Virus record (IMG/VR): IMGVR_UViG_3300042914_003711
Location: 1-46,318 of that record
Strand: one strand, 5' to 3'
Length of the DNA stretch: 46,318 bases
DNA from: a virus
Shown: piece by piece, positions 1 to 8,168 of the stretch
Position numbering within the stretch: position 1 is the first letter of the stretch
Layout of the letters: the number at the start of each line of letters is the position of its first letter
Position numbers and translations under genes: made by a program
The notes under the pieces: generated by a model
The model's input: only the letters and a program-made list of their open reading frames with translations
Databases searched by the model: none
Told to the model about the DNA's origin: nothing

Positions 1-127
1 CTAACACAAATTTACGCTTTCCAAAATCTGGACTACTTGCATCCGTAATCATTAACGGAGAAATAAATCCAGATGGAAGCGAATCAACATCACCTTTACT
101 AACCACAATAGAGTTGATGTAATCTGT
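1..127. repeat. Terminal direct repeat, left copy
   Basis: Bases 1-127 are identical to 46192-46318. One gene reads cleanly across the join when the copies are merged, so the repeat marks a circular or circularly permuted genome of 46,191 bp. An exact length of 127 equals a common maximum assembler k-mer, so it is probably an assembly overlap and not a biological terminal repeat. Confidence 0.9.
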
Positions 128-202
128 TAATCTAAACCTAGAATTCTCAATTAGTTTAGCTAACGATTTTCTGTATGTTGAGCCTAAAAACCTCAAATTC
201 AA
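1..202 (-). CDS. Small tail-region protein, 5' part (gene crosses the circular join)
   Basis: On the circular molecule this is one open frame of about 70 codons. It starts at TTG (202-200), whose last two bases lie in the TGA stop of the tail-tip gene (TTGA overlap). It runs to base 1 and continues at 46191 down to a TAA at 46174-46172. The product begins with a basic stretch (NLRFLGSTYRKSLAKLI) and ends with KRKFVLGVDDVD. I do not recognise the family. Tight overlap with both neighbours, the tail-tip protein upstream and the large tail protein downstream, argues that it is a real virion or tail-assembly gene. Only the linear cut of the sequence breaks it. Confidence 0.6.
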   Translation of the reverse strand, partial: MNLRFLGSTYRKSLAKLIENSRFRLTDYINSIVVSKGDVDSLPSGFISPLMITDASSPDFGKRKFVL

Positions 203-2871
203 CTTAGAATCACCTCTTCATCCAACGCAATTCGTTCTAGAATGACATCCATAAATAGATCAACTTTCGCTTTTCTGATATAAGGAATGCTAACAGTTTT
301 AACACTAAAGTTGTAATCAGCTAACACTTCAATGTTATCGCCGTATTCAATCATTCTATATTTAGTTGGGTCATCTTCATGTGGGAACCAGAAAATTGGA
401 ATTGTTCTACCTAATCCAATTCTACCTAATCCGGCAAATCTAGCCAACCTAACAGTGATAGCATTTATGACATCTTTGCTAACTTTTGAGTAAATAGCTA
501 AGTCAGGCATATATGCAACAGCAGGTAAAACCATTCCAATATAATCAGGTCCACGATCTTCAATCGGAATTGGAACCGTCACTCCATTATATTCCCATTC
601 AACTGAATTTTTATTAAACCACATTTGTTGCAATTTAATTGGATTTTGCTTTCCTTCGGTCGATCCCGTTTGAGTCACAATTAAGTAATTGAACTCTGGT
701 GGAATCGGGAAGAATTGAGCTCCTTTTTTGCTTTCAATCTTGGGAATTGGATCGAGACTAGTGTACCTCAATTTATTTGTCATAGCTACACGCAAGCCCG
801 TTTTAGGTAGGAAACTTGCTTTAGCCAAGTCATCCTTTTTAGGCTTAGTTTTTAACTTGAATTCCTCGGTAACGTGATCCCATTTTAAGTAATAAGGGAG
901 ATTAGTTCTAAGCAACTCCATAAATAATTCAGCCAAATTCTTACCTGGATTAATGTAGGGGGGAACTTGATCTTTACTTAAATTGAGTCGGGTTGTGTCG
1001 CTAAGAAAGTTGATTTTACTTTCTGGAACTCCAGCTAAAATTAAGATGTCGCGTAAAATACTAACAATGATTCCAGGCTTACCATGTGTTGCAATGCCGT
1101 AATCTATTAAGTTAATAGATTGTAGATTCATCTGTGTTGCCACAAAATGCCATGGAGTCCTAGCCTCAATTTTAAACTTTGATCTTAAATTTTCACCATC
1201 AGATGTTTGTTCAATAGATGAGACAATTCCACTAAAAATGTTGTGCCAAACTCTAGTGTCATCAGCATAAGTCAAATTAGGTGTAACTGATAATGCAGGT
1301 GTAGTTGGTGCAGTTCCAGAATCGTTAAAACAAATTTGGTACTTAATTGTCCACCAACTACGGTTCCGAATATTCTTAATCTTGTTGTAAGGATCATGAA
1401 CTTCCAATGTCATAGTGACATCTTTAATGTCCTCAGCTGAAGTAACTAAGTTTGTAATTGTGCAACCTTCAGTAGGCAGAACAAGATAATCCTCAACTTC
1501 ATCCACAAAAGTTCCGTCTAATGCAACATAAGCACTTTGGTAAAGAGGTGAAACTTTATCTAAACAAACAAAGTCAATTTGTAATTTAACTTTTTGAAAC
1601 ACAATAGTTGTGTCAAGGCTAAAGTTATTTCGCTTACCTTGATTTTGTGTGTCAGTCGAAACTAATTCTTCTTCTACTCCGTCTGCATCAATGCCAAATG
1701 CTTTAACATTAAAACTTGTTCCGGTTGGAGTATCACCAGTAAGATCAATGAACAAATCTTTATCTGTTTGCCTTCCTACTGCATACGGTAAAACAATTTC
1801 TGAATTGTTTAATCTTTTCTTTCTACCATGTGTGTACTTACAATATCCCATGCGAAATGAAACATCAAACAAATACGGATTTACACCAAAATAAACATAT
1901 TTTGGCGTAGGGTCTAAAATTTGCGAACTTCCAATAATGGTGTAAGATCGCCCTAATGCAGGAATTTCGGATTTTCTATTTGATTCGTCAATTAAGTAAT
2001 CTTTAGCATTGAGAAGAAGGTTTTCAAAAGGGCCAGCAACTTGAATTACCATGAAGCCCGCGGTAAATTGTGTTGGGGCTCTTCGGTGAATCAAAAACGA
2101 ATTTCCATCTATTGATGCTTTTCCTAAATCCTGAACAAGAATTAATGGATTTTCGTAAACTCCCGGTTCTAATATATCAACACACGCACAATATAAATAA
2201 AGCCGTCCGGCCCGCATTTTAATGAAGTAATAACTTCCGCGAACTTCACGACCATTGTGAACTCTTTCCAACACTGGACCAGTAAAACTTAAAGTCCAGG
2301 CAGTGTCCTCTTCTGCAATATGAGCATAAGAAAAACTATGCTTAATGTGAAAGATTATGGGAGAATACGGATCATCAAAAATTTGTGTTCGTAATTTAGG
2401 TGGGGTGTAATTTCTGTTATCGACTGATGGATTGTCAGCTTCATCACTTTCCACTTTATAAGTTGATCTGAAAATTCCGGGGTCCGCTACACCACTTAAA
2501 GATTGAGTTAATCCACCAGATGCGGAACTAACCAATCTCGTCATGAAGTTTTTACCCGCTGTTTTCACGCTGGTGTCATTTACTGGGCCAGTTGGTGGAA
2601 AACGGTTATCGTCGAATCCTTTGTGATATGGAGATTCAGTAAAATCCGGAGTTTTTTCAAAGTCCGCTTCGGTTAAATATTCAATTTCCTCGTTTAAAAT
2701 ATCAGCATAAACACTATCAATTGAACATTGAGCCATTAAACCCAAGTCACAATGTGTTAGCCCAAATGAAGTGTTTAACTTCACGGATTTAAAATCTTGG
2801 TACGCCTGAATAGGTGGATTTTTGAATCCCACAAAAGGTTCGCCTAATATAACTCTAAAAGATGCACCCAT
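199..2871 (-). CDS. Tail tip / baseplate hub-like protein, 890 aa
   Basis: This is a large protein encoded directly after the tape measure, the usual place for the distal-tail or tail-hub protein that closes the tube and carries the fibres. The middle (about residues 540-700) has a layout seen in hub proteins: a FSGIVSSIEQ stretch followed by KIEARTPWHFVATQMN and an ILILAGVPESKI segment. These recall gp27/late-control-D-type hubs that include an 'induced-derivative' beta domain. No peptidase motif is evident. The start is ATG at 2871, four bases after the tape-measure stop in gene order. The assignment rests mainly on position and size; it could be a combined Dit/Tal protein. Confidence 0.6.
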   Translation of the reverse strand: MGASFRVILGEPFVGFKNPPIQAYQDFKSVKLNTSFGLTHCDLGLMAQCSIDSVYADILNEEIEYLTEADFEKTPDFTESPYHKGFDDNRFPPTGPVNDTSVKTAGKNFMTRLVSSASGGLTQSLSGVADPGIFRSTYKVESDEADNPSVDNRNYTPPKLRTQIFDDPYSPIIFHIKHSFSYAHIAEEDTAWTLSFTGPVLERVHNGREVRGSYYFIKMRAGRLYLYCACVDILEPGVYENPLILVQDLGKASIDGNSFLIHRRAPTQFTAGFMVIQVAGPFENLLLNAKDYLIDESNRKSEIPALGRSYTIIGSSQILDPTPKYVYFGVNPYLFDVSFRMGYCKYTHGRKKRLNNSEIVLPYAVGRQTDKDLFIDLTGDTPTGTSFNVKAFGIDADGVEEELVSTDTQNQGKRNNFSLDTTIVFQKVKLQIDFVCLDKVSPLYQSAYVALDGTFVDEVEDYLVLPTEGCTITNLVTSAEDIKDVTMTLEVHDPYNKIKNIRNRSWWTIKYQICFNDSGTAPTTPALSVTPNLTYADDTRVWHNIFSGIVSSIEQTSDGENLRSKFKIEARTPWHFVATQMNLQSINLIDYGIATHGKPGIIVSILRDILILAGVPESKINFLSDTTRLNLSKDQVPPYINPGKNLAELFMELLRTNLPYYLKWDHVTEEFKLKTKPKKDDLAKASFLPKTGLRVAMTNKLRYTSLDPIPKIESKKGAQFFPIPPEFNYLIVTQTGSTEGKQNPIKLQQMWFNKNSVEWEYNGVTVPIPIEDRGPDYIGMVLPAVAYMPDLAIYSKVSKDVINAITVRLARFAGLGRIGLGRTIPIFWFPHEDDPTKYRMIEYGDNIEVLADYNFSVKTVSIPYIRKAKVDLFMDVILERIALDEEVILS

Positions 2872-2875
2872 GATT

Positions 2876-4300
2876 TTAAATATCTCCCAATGCTTTTATC
2901 TGATTACGAATTCGAGTTCCATCCGAATCTGTTGGATTAAATTGAACTCCTTGCAATGCTTTCCTAAATTGCGCTCCACCACCGTATAACCCAGCGGCTT
3001 TTAAATATTTATCTGCGGCTTTATCAATTTTGTCTGCGGCTTTATCTAATTTGTCAACACTCTTGCCTTTGCCATTGTTGATGAAGTCGAAGATTTCTTT
3101 AAGAACTCGTAGTTTAAGGTTGTCAAGTTTATTTAACGCTCTGACCATTATGATAATGGGATTAATCGCAATCGCAAAATACGCCATTGTCAGTGCAAAA
3201 TCTTTAACCTTCAATCCAATCTCTTCAAATTCCATCTTTAAGCTATTAAGCTCTTTACGAATTTGATCTGTGTTTGGTGAAACGACATCCATGTTTTCAA
3301 ACATTTTGTCGAATTGGTTCTTGCTTAAATCACGCAAATTTAAGTAGGCTTCAAGTTCGTTAGCTTTAGCATATTGCAATGCCGCCACGTCATTTTCAAT
3401 GTTATATAATGTGCGTAGCTTTGCAAACAGAATTTCCGGTAATGCTTCAGAATTCATTCTGTTAATAACATCACCAACGTTCTGCCCTGTTTGTGCCGCA
3501 ATAGCTCGTGCGGGCCCAACTTGATTTAAACTTGTTTTTCTAAACGTTGAAAGTTGATTAGCAAAATCGGATAGGTTAACAACAGCCGCAGATAGACCAA
3601 CTCCAAACGCAACAATCCCGGCACCAACTGCCGCTATTGGCATAACCAAACCAGTTAAAACTGGAATCATTGATGACAACTTCATTAATCCAGAAATAGC
3701 TGGCATTTTAGACGACAACAATTGTCGTAATGATGCGACTGCACCACTATTATTTCCTTTATTAATGTTGTCCATCATATGATCTTTATGGAATCCTGCT
3801 CTCAGTTTATTCCATTGACTGATATGAGTTGACGGACCAATGTTAGGGCCAAAACTTCCTACGGGTGGGGGAATGATTGGTGGTGGAGTAACTGGCATTC
3901 CATTAACGATACTAGGTGTTTTAGATTTATTTCCAAATCCGCCAAAGAATCGAAACATGCTGGAATTCTGGAACGCATTTTTGAACAAGTCAATTTGTTG
4001 CGCGCTAAAAATTCCATCACCTGAAACACTGCCAGCTAATCCACCTTGTTTACTGCTGTTACTAACCCGACTAACACCCTGTGATGCTTTAATGCTTGCT
4101 AACCTATCAAGGGCTTTATGCAACTTTCTAAGTTCTAACACAAGCGGGCGCAAGCCCTTATCTATTTTAGATATGGACCGATCTAACTTAATTACTTCTC
4201 TATCAAGTGAATTGATAACAGATTTAATCAAGGTCAACGAAGTCTTGAGGCCCGTTATCCCCGTGTCCTTCAGTTGAATTTTTATCAGGTGTGTTGCCAT
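2876..4300 (-). CDS. Tail tape measure protein, 474 aa
   Basis: It would set tail length and fill the tail tube before DNA ejection. The sequence shows a helical N-terminus with heptad character (residues 1-70), a Pro/Gly-rich linker near 140-155 (VTPPPIIPPPVG), and a long hydrophobic block at about 200-250 (PVLTGLVMPIAAVGAGIVAFGVG is its core in part) typical of tape measures. Lys/Asp-rich helical repeats (KLDKAADKIDKAADKYLKAAG) lie near the C-terminus. It follows the chaperone pair, and its start at 4300 lies inside the frameshifted chaperone extension, the standard siphophage arrangement. At 474 residues it predicts a rather short tail, roughly 70 nm by the usual 1.5 angstrom per residue rule. 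Confidence 0.8.
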   Translation of the reverse strand: MATHLIKIQLKDTGITGLKTSLTLIKSVINSLDREVIKLDRSISKIDKGLRPLVLELRKLHKALDRLASIKASQGVSRVSNSSKQGGLAGSVSGDGIFSAQQIDLFKNAFQNSSMFRFFGGFGNKSKTPSIVNGMPVTPPPIIPPPVGSFGPNIGPSTHISQWNKLRAGFHKDHMMDNINKGNNSGAVASLRQLLSSKMPAISGLMKLSSMIPVLTGLVMPIAAVGAGIVAFGVGLSAAVVNLSDFANQLSTFRKTSLNQVGPARAIAAQTGQNVGDVINRMNSEALPEILFAKLRTLYNIENDVAALQYAKANELEAYLNLRDLSKNQFDKMFENMDVVSPNTDQIRKELNSLKMEFEEIGLKVKDFALTMAYFAIAINPIIIMVRALNKLDNLKLRVLKEIFDFINNGKGKSVDKLDKAADKIDKAADKYLKAAGLYGGGAQFRKALQGVQFNPTDSDGTRIRNQIKALGDI

Positions 4301-4867
4301 AATTAATCAGATTATTTACTAGTCGAGATTCATTTACTAAGGGCAAGTCCAGACCTTCTTTACCCCCAAGTCTTTCATTAATTGACCAGAGAATGTTATA
4401 AACAAACATTTCTAATTCTGGATCACGTTTGAAAACTTGTATATATTGACGTGCTATTCCGAGAGAAGGTCTGTCAGTTTTTTTGAGACTTCAGCAAATG
4501 TTTCGCCCAAGAAAGTAAAAAGTTTTCGATGTTTAATCATGCTGTCATCCGACATAACAAATCTTAAACAATCATCAAACTCCAAAACTTTACTTGGGCA
4601 TTGAGCAACAAACATTAATGCCGCAGTGTAGAGTGAATCTTCTGGAACATATGTTTGGTGACCACCGAGAATAGAACTAAAATCTTGTTGTCCAGTCGAA
4701 TCCATGTAGGCTTCGTGGTTTTTAATCTTATTTACAACTTCATCGAAAGCCTGAACTTCCGAAAAGCCAAAACTCGACATAAACGTTAAATCTTTTAGTT
4801 CTGGATATGCTTCTTCTATGCTAGGAAACTTAACATAGTTTTTAATGTAGGGGATTTTTTCTGTCAT
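4224..4867 (-). CDS. Tail assembly chaperone, -1 frameshift product (gpGT-like), about 214 aa
   Basis: Reading the first 130 codons of the chaperone and then slipping back one base at the seven-A run (4484-4478) gives a continuous frame. It reads TDRPSLGIARQYIQVFKRD and continues without a stop through the downstream open frame to TGA/TAA-type termination at 4224 (…QDFVDLD). The zero-frame codons are TCA AAA AAA CTG, so the heptamer A AAA AAA is correctly phased for -1 slippage. The extension overlaps the start of the tape measure gene (4300), as the T part does in lambda-like phages. The downstream frame has no convincing start of its own close to its 5' end, which supports expression by frameshift. 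Confidence 0.72.
4454..4867 (-). CDS. Tail assembly chaperone, unshifted product (gpG-like), 137 aa
   Basis: It lies between the tail tube and tape measure genes, where lambda-type tails encode the G and G-T chaperones that coat the tape measure during tube assembly. The product is acidic and helical, as for this class. The start at ATG 4867 is preceded by AAAGGTTAAT, a fair ribosome site. Near the 3' end the frame contains a run of seven A on the coding strand (4484-4478) phased as A_AAA_AAA. After it, seven more codons lead to TAG. Some ribosomes are expected to shift there to make the longer product. Confidence 0.7.
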   Translation of the reverse strand: MTEKIPYIKNYVKFPSIEEAYPELKDLTFMSSFGFSEVQAFDEVVNKIKNHEAYMDSTGQQDFSSILGGHQTYVPEDSLYTAALMFVAQCPSKVLEFDDCLRFVMSDDSMIKHRKLFTFLGETFAEVSKKLTDLLSE

Positions 4868-4875
4868 ATTAACCT

Positions 4876-5433
4876 TTAGCTAATCACTGTTGTGTTACCT
4901 GGGGAACGAAGTTGCTGATTAAGCGTTCCAGAACCAGAAAAAACTGCGCGGAACTTGAATTTAAGTGTAAAATTCACTTCCTGTTTGTTTGCAGTTTGAT
5001 CCATTCCAGACAACGTTGCCCAAATGATTGTAGTGTCCAATCCAAACGAATCAGCGATAGTCAACTTTGTGACATAATTGTGTGCAGATTCGGTTGAAGC
5101 ATCAACCAAAGTTTGTGCATAAACAATTGCTCTATGAAAGTTTGTTAAATCCTTCATAGTTTTGCGTGATGCGTAACCTTCCAATGTAATCTCTTCATCA
5201 AATTCATAGGGAACGTGATTAGAGCTATCTAAATCCATCGGTGATAGATTAGACGTTTCGATTGTGTGTGAACGTGTAACACTCTTTAAAACACCACGAA
5301 AAACGAATGTGGCAGAGTTAAAGTTTGTTGCATGTAAAACTGTCGAGGTTAAAGCGCAATCTTCATCTAATTGGAAGAATTCCGCAGTAACAGATTGAGA
5401 ACGTCCAGTTGCTAAACAAAGTGCAACACTCAT
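4876..5433 (-). CDS. Major tail tube protein, 185 aa
   Basis: This is the likely building block of the tail tube. Size and position (just before the chaperone pair and tape measure) fit, and the sequence is beta-rich with many Thr/Ser/Val residues, as in tube proteins. Segments such as ATFVFRGVLKSVTRS and QEVNFTLKFKFRAVF look like the long strands of the tube fold. Its ATG at 5433 overlaps the stop of the preceding gene (ATGA), indicating coupled translation. No sheath gene lies next to it, so the tail is non-contractile. I assign it from order and composition; no single diagnostic motif was seen. Confidence 0.65.
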   Translation of the reverse strand: MSVALCLATGRSQSVTAEFFQLDEDCALTSTVLHATNFNSATFVFRGVLKSVTRSHTIETSNLSPMDLDSSNHVPYEFDEEITLEGYASRKTMKDLTNFHRAIVYAQTLVDASTESAHNYVTKLTIADSFGLDTTIIWATLSGMDQTANKQEVNFTLKFKFRAVFSGSGTLNQQLRSPGNTTVIS

Positions 5434-5825
5434 TTTAATATATCCTTGATGCTATTGACTAACTTGAGAATGTTAATCTCTACTAAACCTTCAACAGTTG
5501 AAATGCTGGTTGGGTGTAGTAAAGTTTCACGACGAACAGTTAAATCTGGAATTCCCATTTCCAGCCTATTGAAATATTTAGAGGAGTTTGTGATTGTTAT
5601 TCCATTTGCGTTTATGATTCCTTGCCAGTTTCTGTAAAAATTTCCTTTTCTTTTGTTGATATAGCGGTAATCGTTTTTGTAAGGTAATGCTCGACGATTA
5701 GCTGGATTAGCGGAATATGGAGTGTTATCATCCATAAATTTACGTGAGTAAGTTCCAGAACTTAATTCTTTGTAAAACTTAATAACATCATTTCTGATTC
5801 CTTTTTTTATATCATATAGTTCCAT
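5430..5825 (-). CDS. Neck/tail completion protein candidate (HK97 gp10-like position), 131 aa
   Basis: This small basic protein lies between the head-closure genes and the tail tube. That slot holds HK97 gp10-like or tail-terminator proteins that prepare the head-tail joint. Visible features are an N-terminal helix (IKKGIRNDVIKFYKELSSG), a Tyr/Arg-rich middle (RYINKRKGNFYRNWQG) and a hydrophobic end (EINILKLVNSIKDILK). The start overlaps the stop of the upstream gene as TAATG, and its own stop overlaps the tail tube start as ATGA. The role is inferred from gene order only. Confidence 0.45.
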   Translation of the reverse strand: MELYDIKKGIRNDVIKFYKELSSGTYSRKFMDDNTPYSANPANRRALPYKNDYRYINKRKGNFYRNWQGIINANGITITNSSKYFNRLEMGIPDLTVRRETLLHPTSISTVEGLVEINILKLVNSIKDILK

Positions 5826-6505
5826 TAGTACAACACCGTCGCTTTACATTCTAGAACTCCAGAATATAGTGTAGACCGAGTTCCAACTAACGCTTTATTA
5901 AGTAAATCTTGTCCCGTTATATCAATCGGCATTTGAGAATTAAGTTGAATTAAATTACTTAAACATGGATCATTAATCAAATTAGTTCTCAATTTACCTA
6001 AAACTCTGTACAACGTTTGCTTTAATTCTGATCGCAATTTAACATTAGTTGCTGGCAACGCTTTGTCAAAAGTTCCAATCTTAGTTCCATTATTCCATGC
6101 AGTTAATCTGTAACTTTCTGTGCCACTAGAAAAAACTTCATTTAATTCAAAGAACGGATTATTTGTTACCGTACCTAAAGTTGCGTTTGCAGTTGTTGTT
6201 CCAGTAGTTGTGATGGATGGATTAAATTCCATTTCCTGCTTAGATGACATAATCAAATAAAGTTTAATATCAAAAACTTCAGATGAATATTCCATCACTT
6301 CTGAAAACTGACTTTCTTCTCCTGAAGCATTAAACGTTAAGTAACAAATAGGCAATGAAAGTTGTGCATCTGGTTGTGATTCAAAAATTCCAAGGTATTG
6401 TTCCCAACTAAAAGTTTCAACAACTCTTGTAGTTAAAACTGAATAGTTTAAAATCGTTTTTACACGCTTCAGAAACTCTAATTGCAGATCACCAAAATCA
6501 CTCAT
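5825..6505 (-). CDS. Tail terminator-like / minor neck protein, 226 aa
   Basis: This structural-region protein follows the head-closure gene. The N-terminus is helical (LQLEFLKRVKTILNY). The middle has a low-complexity Thr-rich stretch (SITTTGTTTANATLG), and the rest looks like mixed alpha/beta. Length and position are compatible with a tail terminator or completion protein. I see no sheath or tube signature. It is preceded by a 49-base AT-rich spacer with a duplicated 14-mer and followed without a gap by the next gene (TAATG overlap). Exact function is not known. Confidence 0.4.
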   Translation of the reverse strand: MSDFGDLQLEFLKRVKTILNYSVLTTRVVETFSWEQYLGIFESQPDAQLSLPICYLTFNASGEESQFSEVMEYSSEVFDIKLYLIMSSKQEMEFNPSITTTGTTTANATLGTVTNNPFFELNEVFSSGTESYRLTAWNNGTKIGTFDKALPATNVKLRSELKQTLYRVLGKLRTNLINDPCLSNLIQLNSQMPIDITGQDLLNKALVGTRSTLYSGVLECKATVLY

Positions 6506-6508
6506 AAA

Positions 6509-6553
6509 ACAGAAACCAAAACCCTAAACCAAAACAAAAACAGAAACCAAAAC
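6509..6553. repeat. Short direct repeat in an AT-rich intergenic spacer
   Basis: The 14-mer ACAGAAACCAAAAC occurs at 6509-6522 and again at 6540-6553, with a partial copy (AAACCAAAAC) between them. The spacer contains only A, C, G-poor sequence on the plus strand (G/T-rich on the transcribed strand). It may come from slippage, or act as an unstructured leader for the gene that starts at 6505. Confidence 0.6.
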
Positions 6554-6554
6554 T

Positions 6555-6905
6555 TTAAATATCCGTTCTCTTACAATGAATAGTTGCATCTTTGAAAAAC
6601 CAAGTAAATCTACGTTCGGGTGTAATAACAGCAAACGTTTGACCGTCATCCTCTGAATCTGGATTAATAAACACAACTTTAGAATTGACTGGAATATTCA
6701 CATTGTCAGGAATCGAGAATGTTTCAATTGCGTAACTCGATTTAGGTTCAGTTGATGCGCTAAAAGCATTGGCCTCAACAAAAGCATTTTTAGTTACACG
6801 CAAACATTTACATCTAAAATTAGGAGTGTCGGGATAATCCAATCCGGTACCGTGTAAAAAACTCTCCAATTCTGGAATGTAAACATCTAAGTAAGTTGGT
6901 TCCAT
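6555..6905 (-). CDS. Head closure-like connector protein, about 116 aa
   Basis: It lies between the adaptor candidate and the tail completion genes, the usual place of the head-closure protein that seals the portal and provides the tail docking surface. The sequence is beta-rich (AVITPERRFTWFFKDATIHC). I chose ATG at 6905, preceded by TAGGTTTCATAAA, a moderate ribosome site. A GTG at 6932 that overlaps the previous stop (GTGA) is an alternative and would add nine residues. The connector role is inferred from order and size. Confidence 0.45.
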   Translation of the reverse strand: MEPTYLDVYIPELESFLHGTGLDYPDTPNFRCKCLRVTKNAFVEANAFSASTEPKSSYAIETFSIPDNVNIPVNSKVVFINPDSEDDGQTFAVITPERRFTWFFKDATIHCKRTDI

Positions 6906-6928
6906 TTTATGAAACCTATTAAAAACGT

Positions 6929-7618
6929 TCACCTTCGTCCACCTATATTAACTCTCGGTGGTAACTTACCAGGTTGATAGAAACTAGCATATTTCTTAGC
7001 CAAAGATTTAAGTGAAAATTGATTTAAGATTGAAACTCTGCGACCTTGTTGGTTGTAGTGAACTTCACGGTCAGCATGAATAATAGCTTTAACCGCATCC
7101 GAATCCGTAGTCATATCTTCATTAGTTGCAATTCTTTCTATTGATCTAATATATTGCATTAAACCAATTTTAATGTCGTTAGGAAACGATGCCCCACATC
7201 CCCAAACCGCTTCAACTTTAATGCTATCGCGATTATTTGGAAATAGGTTAACATACGCACCATAATTGTTTATGATGGGTTGTGTTAATGAAATAAAATT
7301 GTTAAACGCAAGTTCTCTGCCATAAGGAATCACATTAATGAATTCAAAATGTTCTTCTGGAGTTTGTCCATCATATCGAACAAAACTCACTTTCGTTAAT
7401 GAAGTAAAAGGATGAACAGGTAAAATGTTTTGATTGTTACCAGAAAAGTAACGAACTACCGCAGTTCCTGTAGTGTCTGGATCATAGCCAGTTTCTCTTA
7501 GAAAATCTTCTTTCCAAACATCAATATAAAGTTGTAAAATTGTGTCGCCCAAAGTAGGTGCAACACCTACTTGACTTGTGTACAAATCTTTTATCGAAGA
7601 TAATGTGGGCCAGGCCAT
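6929..7618 (-). CDS. Head-tail connector (gp6-like adaptor) candidate, 229 aa
   Basis: The N-terminal half resembles phage adaptor proteins that form the ring below the portal: an initial helix (SSIKDLYTSQVG), then the pattern DTILQLYIDVWKEDFLRETG. A beta region with HPFTSLTKVSFVRYDG and VEAVWGCGASFPNDIKIGLMQYI follows; the VxxVWG(C/Y)G…P.DIKxA/GxxQxI pattern is a familiar feature of this family. A basic tail (KLPPRVNIGGRR) follows. The start is ATG at 7618, after a strong intergenic terminator (7636-7668), so it may need its own promoter or antitermination. Confidence 0.65.
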   Translation of the reverse strand: MAWPTLSSIKDLYTSQVGVAPTLGDTILQLYIDVWKEDFLRETGYDPDTTGTAVVRYFSGNNQNILPVHPFTSLTKVSFVRYDGQTPEEHFEFINVIPYGRELAFNNFISLTQPIINNYGAYVNLFPNNRDSIKVEAVWGCGASFPNDIKIGLMQYIRSIERIATNEDMTTDSDAVKAIIHADREVHYNQQGRRVSILNQFSLKSLAKKYASFYQPGKLPPRVNIGGRR

Positions 7619-7635
7619 GATTCAAACCAAAACTT

Positions 7636-7668
7636 AAAAAATGGGGAAACCGATTTCGCGATTTCCCC
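7636..7668 (-). terminator. Intrinsic terminator after the head decoration gene
   Basis: GGGGAAA (7643-7649) pairs with TTTCCCC (7662-7668) around a 12-base loop. On the minus strand the hairpin is followed by ATTTTTT. It lies between the genes at 7726 and 7618, so it may reduce expression of the connector and tail genes relative to capsid genes. Confidence 0.7.
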
Positions 7669-7688
7669 TATTTCCGTACGCGCTTGCT

Positions 7689-7716
7689 TTTCCCTACTTG
7701 AGGGAAACTGTTTTTT
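7689..7716 (+). terminator. Hairpin with U-run on the plus strand, opposing the structural operon
   Basis: TTTCCCT (7689-7695) pairs with AGGGAAA (7701-7707) around ACTTG, followed by CTG and six T on the plus strand. It sits next to the minus-strand terminator and could block antisense transcription. No plus-strand gene ends here. Confidence 0.4.
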
Positions 7717-7725
7717 GCAATTTTC

Positions 7726-8166
7726 TTATCGAGTGTGACGACCCATTGATAAATAGGCTTCGTATCGAACAGATCGACTTGTGCTACCACCAGCTACAAT
7801 TGTTCGCAATCGAATATAACGCTTAATATTACGAATTTCGAAATTGTACATTGCGGGTTCAGCGGCAACAGCATCAGTGATGATGAAATTACCACTTGTA
7901 TCCATTAAACTCCCAGGAACATCAAAAAGTGTTCCTGCTACTCCGTCCCAGTTAGTTCCATCTTCGGAAGTTTCCAAAGCCCAGTTGACTGTAACGTTTG
8001 ATCCAACAGCAGAACCCGAAATTAATCGTAAAACTCCCTTGAGAGTTACTAAATTCTTGTCCTTTTGTCCTAAATCAATTGCAGTAGAGTTGAATGTTGC
8101 GGCAGTAGTGTGAGTTACATCCGCAACTCCACTAAACTTAAATAATCCAGATTCAGTTAAGCTCAT
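7726..8166 (-). CDS. Head decoration / capsid-associated protein candidate, 146 aa
   Basis: It is encoded three bases after the major capsid protein and is Thr/Ser/Gly/Val-rich with alternating strand patterns (KNLVTLKGVLRLISGSAVG, VTVNWALETSEDGTNWD). This is a discoidin- or jelly-roll-like composition common in small head decoration proteins and head fibres. No transmembrane segment or enzymatic motif is visible. A strong terminator follows, so capsid and decoration proteins form a separately terminated pair, consistent with high expression. The role is inferred from position and composition. Confidence 0.5.
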   Translation of the reverse strand: MSLTESGLFKFSGVADVTHTTAATFNSTAIDLGQKDKNLVTLKGVLRLISGSAVGSNVTVNWALETSEDGTNWDGVAGTLFDVPGSLMDTSGNFIITDAVAAEPAMYNFEIRNIKRYIRLRTIVAGGSTSRSVRYEAYLSMGRHTR

Positions 8167-8168
8167 AA

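Noticed and set aside
1649-1894. Plus-strand open frames inside the leftward structural genes (also at 3840, 7844, 8187 and 12300)
   Set aside because: They are antisense shadows of well-supported genes, without ribosome sites or promoters.
4224-4409. Independent 61-residue gene
   Set aside because: It is better explained as the frameshifted extension of the tail chaperone; the -1 frame is open all the way and the slippery site is correctly placed.
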